5,160 nucleotides of DNA. It comes from Phormidesmis priestleyi. GTDB lineage: Bacteria; Cyanobacteriota; Cyanobacteriia; Phormidesmidales; Phormidesmidaceae. Every line of letters starts with the position of its first letter. The stretch's first letter is position 1. Below, piece after piece: positions 1-5,160 of the stretch. The stretch is taken from the NCBI GenBank assembly GCA_003242115.1, contig QBMP01000304.1, positions 1 through 5,160 of the forward strand. Reading direction: 5' to 3'. Made by a program: the position numbers and the translations under genes. Under the pieces are notes generated by a model, which saw nothing but the letters and a program-made list of their open reading frames with translations, ran no database searches and was not told the DNA's origin.

Positions 1-44
1 CCGAGCGGCCTTTGCTGTAGAGATATGCTGGTTGTGATAGTCAT
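1..44 (-). CDS. possible 5' end of a gene leaving the left edge
   Basis: An ATG at 44 on the minus strand opens a frame that stays open to the window edge (14 codons, beginning MTITTSISLQ). Only this short start is visible, so no family can be named. There is no good Shine-Dalgarno just upstream (the bases before ATG read ctacctc), and no convincing -10/-35 pair was found. The main reasons for listing it are that the plus-strand frames here are all closed by stops and that the start resembles ordinary cyanobacterial protein N-termini. It may be chance. Confidence 0.3.
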   Translation of the reverse strand, partial: MTITTSISLQQRPL

Positions 45-146
45 GAGGTAGCTGTAGTCAGTTAAAACTATGATAGCTCTCTGTAACAATAAGGCGTTTC
101 CTATTTTCTACAGACTCGTTTTAGGGCGATCGCTCAGCTCTGTGTA

Positions 147-440
147 GTGCCAATCACCTTCTATAAGCAGCAGGTGAATTCAGTCATCAGCGAGCTAGCG
201 CAGCGGCTGCGGGAATACCGTGAATGGCAACTAAGGTGCAGAAATCAGTGCCGCCATCGTCAGGCCGCTCGCTACTATCCAGCGGCTGAGCGGAAGCCGG
301 AAGCTATTGTGCAAAAGTCGCGCAAGCTCCAGTCTTGCCTAAGTCTGGAAGAGAAGCATAGCGGCGGCTATGGCCGGTTTCAGCATTACCTTTGTAAACT
401 TTGTTTGATTTTCAAAGAGCAAAGCTACTTCCATTCCTAA
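147..440 (+). CDS. hypothetical basic helical protein, possibly a gene fragment
   Basis: This is a 97-codon frame with a GTG start at 147; a second GTG at 171 is an alternative. Neither has a Shine-Dalgarno, and the frame is open back to about 93 without an ATG, which suggests a fragment. Residues about 9-62 look protein-like: a charged helix rich in Arg and Gln (ELAQRLREYREW, then RHRQAARYYPAAERK and VQKSRKLQ), with coiled-coil character. The last 35 residues are Cys- and aromatic-rich and look unlike the first part. A frame change near 331 would end the protein about 9 residues later. No family is recognised. Its TAA overlaps the stop of the convergent small gene by a few bases. It could be a relic or a spurious ORF. 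Confidence 0.35.
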   Translation: MPITFYKQQVNSVISELAQRLREYREWQLRCRNQCRHRQAARYYPAAERKPEAIVQKSRKLQSCLSLEEKHSGGYGRFQHYLCKLCLIFKEQSYFHS

Positions 441-631
441 TCCAACTTCTCAATGTTTTTCTGTAGCTGCTCTGCCTGCTGATCCATGCCTTGGGCGGCA
501 CCATTGGCTTTCTCGATACCCTCAACAGGCATAGACTTTTCGGTTTCTGACGATGGTTTGATTTGACTAAGCATTACCGCTGCACCTCCCAAACATGCCA
601 CTAACAACCCGATCAAAGATAGCCCACGCAT
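437..631 (-). CDS. small membrane-anchored or exported hypothetical protein (64 aa)
   Basis: The protein begins at ATG 631 with an uncleaved-anchor or signal-peptide-like N-terminus: Met-Arg, then a hydrophobic stretch at about residues 4-22 (LSLIGLLVACLGGAAVML). About 40 hydrophilic residues follow, ending in a short Gln/Glu/Lys-rich amphipathic helix (QQAEQLQKNIEKLD). The likely place is the inner or thylakoid membrane with the C-terminus outside the cytoplasm, but that is inference from the hydrophobic profile. The bases before ATG (aaagaaataaatagct) give no strong Shine-Dalgarno. The stop codon at 437-439 overlaps the TAA of the plus-strand ORF ending at 440. It is divergent from the large gene starting near 906. 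The family is not recognised. The membrane-plus-linker design and clean start favour a real gene over chance. Confidence 0.6.
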   Translation of the reverse strand: MRGLSLIGLLVACLGGAAVMLSQIKPSSETEKSMPVEGIEKANGAAQGMDQQAEQLQKNIEKLD

Positions 632-726
632 AGCTATTTATTTCTTTTATGAAGGACAGTCTAGAAGTTGGCTTAACGGCTCTAGGCAATCACACTGTAT
701 CGGCTTAAACTCCTTAACTAGCGCCC

Positions 727-772
727 GCTATTATTCGCAATCGCAATCTTATGACAGATCGCGAATAATGGC
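727..772. repeat. 16-bp imperfect inverted repeat (hairpin) upstream of the TPR-like gene
   Basis: Bases 727-742 and the reverse complement of 757-772 agree at 14 of 16 positions. The core ATTATTCGC (730-738) and GCGAATAAT (761-769) is perfect, and the loop is 14 bases. One of the two mismatches would be a U-G wobble in plus-strand RNA. No T tract follows on either strand, so it does not look like a terminator. It could be an operator for a dimeric regulator, an RNA leader structure, or a small repeat element. Which of these cannot be decided from one copy. Confidence 0.7.
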
Positions 773-776
773 CTTG

Positions 777-792
777 GCTTGCGTAATCAAGC
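777..792. repeat. small hairpin GCTTG/CAAGC
   Basis: GCTTG (777-781) pairs perfectly with CAAGC (788-792) over a six-base loop, and outer GG/CC bases can extend it past a bulged A. It follows the larger hairpin by four bases. It may be part of the same leader structure. Five base pairs alone are close to chance. Confidence 0.3.
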
Positions 793-905
793 AGCCGAAA
801 TCTGTATCTATTTTTAATAGGAGCGCCAGCTACTATTTTCCTTGATCAAAGTACCCCATCATATGGCCCTGGGTAGATGCTCCTTTTATTTCTGTGAATT
901 TCGTC

Positions 906-2576
906 ATGTCAAAACTCTCTTTGAAATTTGCGATTGGCAGCGGTTTAGCCTTAATAGCGGCCCTTGGCGCTGGTGCGCCCCTAGCCCAATCTGCCTTAGC
1001 CCAGTTAGAGAGTCCGCCCGCTGAGAATCAATCAGTCCCTCAGTCAGTAGATAGCCATCAGCCCTCAGCCTCAGCTTTGGCAGATCTTGCCTTTGGGTAC
1101 GCGATCGCCCAGCAACCTGCAACGGCCATCTCGCTGCTAGAACGAGCAGAAGCCTACGAAGGTGGAGAGTGTAAAGAAGCCAACACTTGGTTGAAAATTG
1201 GCGTTGGCTATCGCGCGGCGGGGCAGCTAGAAAAAGGAGAAGCGTTTCTAGCTCAGGCCAATGAGACCATGGCGCTACGAGAGCAAGAGAACTGCGCTGG
1301 TAGTGCGACCTCTCCTAGTGAATCTGTAGCAAATCGAATCGTAGAATATGCCGAAGCGGGCCATTTAGATGTGGCTTTACACGCCGCGCAGAACCTTAAG
1401 TTCTGGTTTCATCCGTTCATCGCAGCGCAGGTTGCCCAAGCGTCTTACGAGGCCGGACGGCAAAAAGGAGCCCGGCAAATTATGACGCGCTCGATTCAGG
1501 AAATTACTGAAATGGCAGAGCAAGAAGCCGATGCGACTATTGTCAACCAGACAATCCTCGGAGCCGCAGGGTATTTTAGCGCTGAGGGTAATGCTGAGCT
1601 GTCGAAATTTGTTTTAGAAAAAAGCGACCTTGTAGCGCTTCAGCTATCAGCATATAACGATAGTGATAGTTCAGACCCTCCGCTTGAACAGTATCAAATC
1701 CTCCAGATGGCAAGCATTCTAATTGATATTGGACAGCCACAGCAGGCTCTGGATATTCTAAAGGCACTCACCGATAATATTCAGGCATCGTCAGAGTTCC
1801 TCTTAGAAATAGTTCGCACCTGGGTGGAGGCAGCGACGCTGTATAGCAAATTGGGCAGTGAGAAAGCCGATGACGCCATGGCAGCGGCTAACGCGAGCCT
1901 TTCACAACTGCCAGATGCTGGCAGCGCGGACGAAGCAAAAGTTATTCTGGCCAGAGGATACGCTGAGCAGAGTCAGTTTGACCACGCTAGCGAACTGGCA
2001 AAGTCTATTGTGTCTGTCAACAACCGCCAGAGCGCCTACATTGCAATCGTGACCGCGTACATCAGAGCAGGCTTCGTCGAGGAGGCAGAGGAATTAGCCG
2101 AGTCAATTGGCGCGCCTGAGTTTGCACGGCTTGATATGATGCGGGCCTATTTAGAAACTGAGCAGTATGACAAAGCGCAACAGATTGCCGAGCAGCCTGA
2201 CATGCTAAATTACCTGCCAGAAGTTGGGCAGGCTTACTGCCAAGAAGGGATGCTTGAGCAGGCCGTTTCCTTGATTGATCTTCTAGAACCAGCAGAGCCC
2301 TCAGCAGACTGGATGCGCGGGTGCACCGCCACTGCCTTTGCTGAGCAAGATCAGTTTGATCAGGCGATAGAGATGGCACAGTCCATCGCAGCGTCAGAGT
2401 ATAAGGCAGACGTACTGATTGCGATCGCCGCTCAGCTCACCGCACCTCCTGACTCATTCTGGCAGCGTTGGACAGCTCATCTGCCTAGTCCATTCGACGA
2501 TTGGCTTGGCGGCACACCACCATCAACCGAAGCCATCGAACTCTTAGATCAGGCACGTAGCCTGATTGAGCAATAG
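906..2576 (+). CDS. exported TPR-like alpha-helical repeat protein
   Basis: ATG at 906 gives 556 residues; a GTG at 894 in frame would add four (MNFV). Neither start has a visible Shine-Dalgarno. ATG is preferred because it leaves a compact signal peptide: a Lys-containing start (SKLSLK), a hydrophobic core (GSGLALIAALGAGAPLA) and a probable cleavage site at SALA-Q near residue 33. The mature protein is almost all paired helices of about 34-36 residues with TPR-type signatures. Examples are FGYAIAQQPATAISLLERA, GVGYRAAGQLEKGEAFLAQA, ILIDIGQPQQALDIL, GYAEQSQFDHASELAKSI, AYIRAGFVEEAEELAESI and AFAEQDQFDQAIEMAQSI. The pattern AxxIAxSI...YKAxxLIAIA in the C-terminal half is typical of cyanobacterial TPR-like scaffold proteins. 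No catalytic motif is seen, so the role is probably protein-protein contact in the periplasm or lumen (inference). It is intact, carries two HIP1 sites, and converges on the WG-repeat gene with a 46-bp gap. Confidence 0.88.
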   Translation: MSKLSLKFAIGSGLALIAALGAGAPLAQSALAQLESPPAENQSVPQSVDSHQPSASALADLAFGYAIAQQPATAISLLERAEAYEGGECKEANTWLKIGVGYRAAGQLEKGEAFLAQANETMALREQENCAGSATSPSESVANRIVEYAEAGHLDVALHAAQNLKFWFHPFIAAQVAQASYEAGRQKGARQIMTRSIQEITEMAEQEADATIVNQTILGAAGYFSAEGNAELSKFVLEKSDLVALQLSAYNDSDSSDPPLEQYQILQMASILIDIGQPQQALDILKALTDNIQASSEFLLEIVRTWVEAATLYSKLGSEKADDAMAAANASLSQLPDAGSADEAKVILARGYAEQSQFDHASELAKSIVSVNNRQSAYIAIVTAYIRAGFVEEAEELAESIGAPEFARLDMMRAYLETEQYDKAQQIAEQPDMLNYLPEVGQAYCQEGMLEQAVSLIDLLEPAEPSADWMRGCTATAFAEQDQFDQAIEMAQSIAASEYKADVLIAIAAQLTAPPDSFWQRWTAHLPSPFDDWLGGTPPSTEAIELLDQARSLIEQ

Positions 2577-2622
2577 GGGAAAACGGAGAATGAAAAAGTG
2601 TTGGGGTAGACGGGCTTTCTCC

Positions 2623-3776
2623 TTAGCGGTAAATAAAGCCGCAGCCATCGCCCCCGAAACAGACACGGGCAAACCCGTCGGAAAAGGAATAGACAGCGCC
2701 ATACACAGGACGAATAGCCCAGCGGCCTTGGCGATCGATGAATCCCCAAGATCCTCCAAAACCCCGCTCATCTGCATCCACCCGCACCGCCGCCAAACCC
2801 AGCCGCAACTCAAGTGCACTATCGAATTGCGGTTTGACGACCCATTCCCCCGTTTTATTGATGTAGCCAAATTTGTAGTATTCTTCTACAACAGCAATGC
2901 CGTCAGAAAATGATGCCATCGTCCCGGCGGGGCGAGGAGAAATACGCCAGGCTCCTGCGGTGTCGATGTAGCCCCAACCTTCGTCGATCCTAACAGCCGC
3001 TAGCCCTTCGGAGAATGCCTGTACTGAGCGATATTGGGGCGGAACACCCATTTCCCAGTTAGATCGAGGAAGCCCCAATGGTCGCCGTCCTGCGCCGCTG
3101 CTAAGCCTTCATGAAATGAGCGTAAATTCGTGAATTGGGGGGAGACGATCCATTGCCCGGCGCGATTGATGATGCCCCAGCGATCGCCCACCCGCACCGC
3201 CGCACGGTCATCCACAAAACTGTCCGCCGTATCGAACCGAGGCGGGATCACCCACCGTCCATCCCGGTTGATGTAGCCCCAGCGGTCGTTTTGCCGCACC
3301 GAGGCTACGCCCTGCTGAAACTGGTAGGGGTAGGCGGCGAACACTTTTATCTCTTCTGGCACTGGCAACGGCTTGCGCTGGAACTGAGGTTTAATCACCA
3401 TCTCACCGGACGGATTGATAAACCCATACAGCCCATCTTTCATGACCGCTGCCAACCCTTCCGAAAAGTCCTGAGCCAGCTCAAACTCGGCAGGAATAAC
3501 TAGCTTCCCCTGGCGATTAATGTAGCCATAGCCCTGATCGAACCCTGGCTCTACTCGGGCTAAGCCTTCGCGAAAGCTACCGGCGGAATAAAACCAGCGA
3601 TCGCCCAGCAGTTGCCCGGTATGGGGCGTGATGTCGCTGGAACGAACGGCATAGCGATCGCATCCCCCAGTTCCTAACGCCAAGCCGCACAACAGAACCA
3701 TACCCCACAGGCCCAACCCTAGACGCCGAATCCACCGCCGCCACCCTTGCCCCACAACCATGCCAGTACCATCCAC
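2623..3776 (-). pseudogene. WG-repeat lipoprotein gene split by a -1 frameshift
   Basis: The first part (GTG 3776, or ATG 3761) has basic residues, a hydrophobic core (LGLGLWGMVLLCGLALG) and a possible lipobox ending TGGC (Cys39 from the GTG), then WG repeats. G-[YFI]-I-[ND]-x-x-G units start at residues 83, 117, 166, 200 and 234. The frame then runs into a stop at 3000. The -1 frame continues the same pattern from about 3036 to 2623 with units WGYIDTAG, FGYINKTG and WGFIDRQG and a last incomplete CGFIYR. Adding one C to the C run at 3036-3039 gives a 384-residue product in which the fifth and sixth units are 34 apart, equal to the usual period here. The gene is therefore one base away from intact; a sequencing or assembly error is possible. 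The protein also stops within its ninth unit, just short of the convergent TPR-like gene, so the C-terminus may be cut. WG repeats form beta-rich, probably binding, surfaces. The function is unknown. Confidence 0.85.
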
Positions 3777-3943
3777 TCTAAAATCGTTTCAGGGGAAATT
3801 GGCGATCGCCCTCTGAGTGCCTACGAACTCGCTCACCTCCTTGAAGGGTAGGTGTATCAATAAGCGGGGTGGTTCAAAAAAGGTCAATTCAGGGTAACAC
3901 TCGCAGCCTGAATTAGGCCATGCATGGGCATGACTTGGTGAGT
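3777..3943. other. intergenic region with HIP1 site and hairpins
   Basis: This 167-bp stretch lies upstream of the WG-repeat gene and downstream of the transposase remnant (both minus strand). It contains the last HIP1 site of the window (3802-3809), the hairpin and A run described as a possible terminator, and a perfect 10-bp palindrome CCATGCATGG at 3918-3927. No clear promoter or Shine-Dalgarno for the WG-repeat gene was found next to its GTG or ATG. Confidence 0.5.
3876..3914 (-). terminator. possible rho-independent terminator after the transposase remnant
   Basis: AATTCAGG (3886-3893) and CCTGAATT (3907-3914) form a perfect 8-bp stem with a 13-base loop. Read on the minus strand the stem is followed, after four bases, by six T residues (complement of AAAAAA, 3876-3881). 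The stem is only moderately GC-rich and the T run is slightly displaced, so efficiency is uncertain. It could also be an old insertion-element end. Confidence 0.4.
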
Positions 3944-4327
3944 TCAGTCAGTCCGGCTCTGCTTGCGACGATTCTTTTCGGAACTGGCCATCTCAATCAG
4001 TTGTAGTCGCCGGGTCACCCAAGTCTTCAGCTCTCGTTCCGCACTGCTGGCAAACACCGTCGCAGGCGGTTGAACGACCTCGCCGTACTTAGCAATAAGT
4101 CGTGCATCAATAGCATCCGTCTTGGCAATCTGGCTCAGCACTTTGGCTAGGTTACGAACGGGTCTCGGATTGACGACACTGATTCGTATCCCTTGCTGAT
4201 GTAGAGCAATGGCCATCATCGCCTCATAGCCACCAGTAGCTTCACAGACAACGGCTACATTGGGCTGGACTGACAACTGCTCAAGTAGCTGGCTGATGCC
4301 AATACTATCATTGCTACATTCGCAGGT
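3944..4327 (-). pseudogene. IS110-family transposase fragment
   Basis: The frame is open from 4327 (TAA at 4328-4330) to the stop at 3944, about 127 codons, without a good start codon. It shows the N-terminal DEDD (RuvC-like) domain of IS110/IS116/IS902 transposases: SNDSIGISQLLEQL, CEATGGYE with the catalytic Glu, VVNPRPVRNLAK, KTDAIDARLIAKYGE with the two later Asp residues, and RRLQLIEMASSEKNR. The extreme N-terminus carrying the first Asp (usually G-[IL]-D-x-[SA]-K) is absent. Everything after EKNRRKQ is missing too, including the C-terminal domain with the nucleophilic Ser. Intact members are roughly 300-400 residues, so about a third remains and it cannot be active. No GIDVSK-like motif was found in any frame between 4328 and 4420. 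The family has no long terminal inverted repeats, so its borders cannot be set from sequence alone. Confidence 0.85.
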
Positions 4328-4422
4328 TTAACCTTCGATAACGTCACAACGAGAGGGCTCCATGCTCTGCGCTCGTTCTTGCTGATACAGTCTCTAGAGG
4401 AACCTGGCGATTTTTCGAGTTC
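4328..4422. other. unassigned region upstream of the transposase remnant
   Basis: No gene can be supported here. On the minus strand this is where the missing transposase N-terminus and the 5' non-coding end of an IS110-type element would lie, but no recognisable residue motif remains. A perfect palindrome CTCTAGAG is at 4392-4399. A plus-strand open frame (4342-4476) crosses it, without a start codon. Confidence 0.4.
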
Positions 4423-4525
4423 TCAGAGGAATGGATAGAAGCGGTGAGCCGCGCTCAAAAGCGAACTATGGTGTAAACCATGAACAAGGGGTATGTGGTC
4501 TACCGCTCCTTCATTGAACATACAA

Positions 4526-4545
4526 GGGGTTGTGCAAAAAACCCC
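4526..4545. repeat. 6-bp hairpin GGGGTT/AACCCC
   Basis: GGGGTT (4526-4531) and AACCCC (4540-4545) form a perfect stem with an eight-base loop. There is no downstream T tract. It sits beside a direct repeat of ACAAGGGGT (4484-4492 and 4522-4530) and near a 5-bp hairpin ATGGT/ACCAT (4468-4481). The meaning is unknown. Confidence 0.4.
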
Positions 4546-4554
4546 AATCTCTAC

Positions 4555-4661
4555 TAAGTAGGTCAGTGTAATTAGACTAATCACTTGAGATAACGATATT
4601 CCTTTCTGTAAAGGGATCGCAGCCAAAAGGTATCTTATAAATGATTAAGCCGACCTACTTA
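4555..4661. mobile_element. putative MITE-like element with TA target duplication
   Basis: The 103-bp stretch 4557-4659 has terminal inverted repeats: AGTAGGTC (4557-4564) against GACCTACT (4652-4659) is perfect, and over 18 positions 14 agree. It is bounded by TA on both sides (4555-4556 and 4660-4661), the target duplication expected of IS630/Tc1-mariner-type elements. It has no transposase, only an internal CCTTT/AAAGG mini-hairpin (4601-4614), so it would be non-autonomous. Independent support comes from the host frame: the WG-like frame on the minus strand enters at 4661, stops inside the insert, and is rejoined in phase when the insert and one TA are removed. There is no second copy in the window, so the family is not proven. 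Confidence 0.55.
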
Positions 4662-4924
4662 TGCCGTTTTCAACCGAGCCCATGTCTCCTATTTGATTGT
4701 CAAAATTGGCTGGATCTATCTGCCACTGGCCGTTGCGATTTGTCACGCCCACTGTTTCGTCTAAATTCACAACCGCGAATCTTTCTCTACATGATTTGAC
4801 AGCTCAGTGGTGAGTGCGATCTCCTACGGCCCACACACTGTTGAAAGCAGTCCTGAAGCGGCCCAGAGAATAGTCAGTTGAACAAATTTTGGATACTTTG
4901 TGATGTGGATTTTCATTTAGATTT

Positions 4925-4930
4925 CCTCCT
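4925..4930 (-). promoter_or_regulatory. strong Shine-Dalgarno AGGAGG for the start at 4916
   Basis: The minus strand reads AGGAGG with eight bases before ATG 4916. It is the best ribosome binding site in the window and is the main reason for choosing this start over internal GTG codons of the WG-like relic. Confidence 0.75.
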
Positions 4931-5009
4931 CAGTTTTGATAAATGAATGGACTGCGAACTATTTTTGCGCGGTTATGGCATAGGTAGTTTGTGGATTTAC
5001 TGTGTTTCC

Positions 5010-5159
5010 TTAGGGTTGCCATACCTGCACATCTGATGCTTGAAGAGCAACTAAAAAAAGATTGTTAGGGCTGAAGCTGATCTGTTGAGCGTTGGGGACA
5101 ATGAATAATCTATTGCCGGTTGCAACTTCTTGTAAATCGATGCCAAATCCAGATGAGAC
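5010..5159 (-). CDS. C-terminus of a WD40-repeat protein (partial)
   Basis: A minus-strand frame is open from the right edge to TAA at 5010-5012 and gives the last 49 residues of a protein. It carries a tGxxLFIVPN strand followed by ISFSPNNLFLVALQASDVQVWQP. This matches the usual WD40 blade pattern FSPdgxxLaxxxxDxxVxVW, with the terminal Trp-Gln in place of Trp-Asp. The final blade ending right at the C-terminus is normal for beta-propellers. Such proteins in cyanobacteria are often long and fused to kinase, TIR or NTPase domains, but nothing upstream is visible here. The stop lies 94 bp before the start of the degraded WG-like gene on the same strand, so the two could once have been co-transcribed. 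Confidence 0.7.
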   Translation of the reverse strand, partial: VSSGFGIDLQEVATGNRLFIVPNAQQISFSPNNLFLVALQASDVQVWQP

Positions 5160-5160
5160 A

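Larger units (their letters stand above)
632..893. other. divergent intergenic region
   Basis: This 262-bp gap separates the minus-strand 64-aa gene from the plus-strand TPR-like gene, so promoters for both should lie here. It holds two hairpins (listed separately), a tandem CGCAAT pair at 736-747, and a TTGATCAA palindrome at 842-849. The best plus-strand promoter guess is TTGCGT (779-784) with TGTATC (803-808) at 18-bp spacing, which is weak. An SD-like TAGGAG at 818-823 has no start codon after it at a useful distance. Confidence 0.5.
4423..4916 (-). pseudogene. degraded exported WG-repeat-like gene, interrupted by a MITE-like insert
   Basis: ATG at 4916 has a strong Shine-Dalgarno (AGGAGG, complement of 4925-4930, eight-base spacer) and encodes a signal peptide: MKIHITKYPK, then a hydrophobic core (FVQLTILWAASGLLSTV). 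This frame stops at TAG 4824-4826 after 30 codons. A different minus-strand frame, about 4803 to 4645, carries a WG-like unit: RFAVVNLDE, then VGVTNRNGQWQIDP, then NFD. This matches the FxxGLAAV...GYINxxGxWxIxPxF layout of the nearby WG-repeat gene, though the Trp-Gly core is replaced by Val-Gly. The frame then reaches the inserted element at 4661 and stops inside it. Skipping the element, the frame continues as ENG-I-VEIG to a stop at 4423; homology past about 4540 is unclear. At least one frameshift or deletion near 4803-4830 plus the insertion make it a pseudogene. A functional 30-residue peptide is a less likely reading. Confidence 0.55.

Noticed and set aside
842..1122. Overlapping ORFs at 842-1024 (+) and 904-1122 (-)
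   Set aside because: They are other-frame shadows of the signal peptide and first repeats of the TPR-like gene and have no protein-like features of their own.
2062..2379. 105-codon minus-strand ORF inside the TPR-like gene
   Set aside because: It is antisense to strong repeat-coding sequence, has low-complexity Gln/Arg/Leu composition, no ribosome binding site and no recognisable motif.
2585..2623. Possible terminator between the convergent genes (GGAGAA...TTCTCC)
   Set aside because: The stem is only six pairs with a loop of over 20 bases and no T tract, so it is not convincing.
2544..2913. Three ORFs across the convergent junction (2544-2870 -, 2549-2749 -, 2566-2913 +)
   Set aside because: They lie in the wrong frame or on the opposite strand of the WG-repeat gene, whose repeat pattern clearly explains this sequence.
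3135..3503. 122-codon plus-strand ORF
   Set aside because: It is antisense to the WG-repeat gene; its His/Pro/Arg-rich sequence mirrors the opposite-strand repeats.
3771..3848. Plus-strand open frame reading GEIGDRPLSAYELAHLLEG before a stop at 3849
   Set aside because: It looks protein-like by eye but is short, has no start codon or ribosome binding site, and partly overlaps the WG-repeat gene start. No family could be assigned.
4342..4476. 44-codon plus-strand open frame containing WRFFEFSEEWIEAV
   Set aside because: The string looks natural, but there is no start codon at its head, no ribosome binding site and no recognised family. It may be a relic, but it cannot be supported.
4423..4626. 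67-codon ORF on the minus strand as an independent gene
   Set aside because: Its first 24 codons lie inside the MITE-like insert and the rest is better read as the tail of the interrupted WG-like frame.

Overview
The window looks like accessory chromosomal DNA from a cyanobacterium. The octamer GCGATCGC (HIP1, over-represented in many cyanobacterial genomes) occurs seven times, at 126, 1101, 2421, 3180, 3597, 3654 and 3802. The gene content (an exported TPR-like protein, WG-repeat proteins, a WD40-repeat end and an IS110-type remnant) also fits a non-marine-picoplankton cyanobacterium. The genus cannot be told from the sequence.

Left part (1-893): a possible gene start leaving the left edge on the minus strand, a doubtful basic helical ORF (147-440, +), and a convincing 64-codon membrane-anchored small protein (437-631, -). 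The last two converge and their stop codons overlap. The divergent gap 632-893 holds a strong imperfect hairpin (727-772) and a second small hairpin (777-792) ahead of the main gene.

Centre (894-3776): an intact exported alpha-helical repeat (TPR-like) protein of about 556 residues (+) converges on a minus-strand WG-repeat lipoprotein gene. The WG gene is split by a one-base shortening of a C run (GGGG on the plus strand, 3036-3039). Restoring one base gives a 384-residue product and an exact 34-residue repeat period across the joint.

Right part (3777-5160): a decayed region with no HIP1 site after 3809. It has a possible minus-strand terminator, an internal fragment of an IS110-family transposase, and a second, degraded exported WG-like gene that starts with a strong Shine-Dalgarno and signal peptide at 4916. 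That gene is interrupted by what looks like a 103-bp MITE-like element (4557-4659) flanked by TA. Removing the element with one TA rejoins the reading frame. At the right edge is the C-terminus of a WD40-repeat protein (5010-5159, minus).

Taken together this is a cluster of exported or repeat-scaffold genes (TPR, WG, WG, WD40) being eroded by point lesions and small mobile elements. No defence system, CRISPR array, tRNA or rRNA was recognised.
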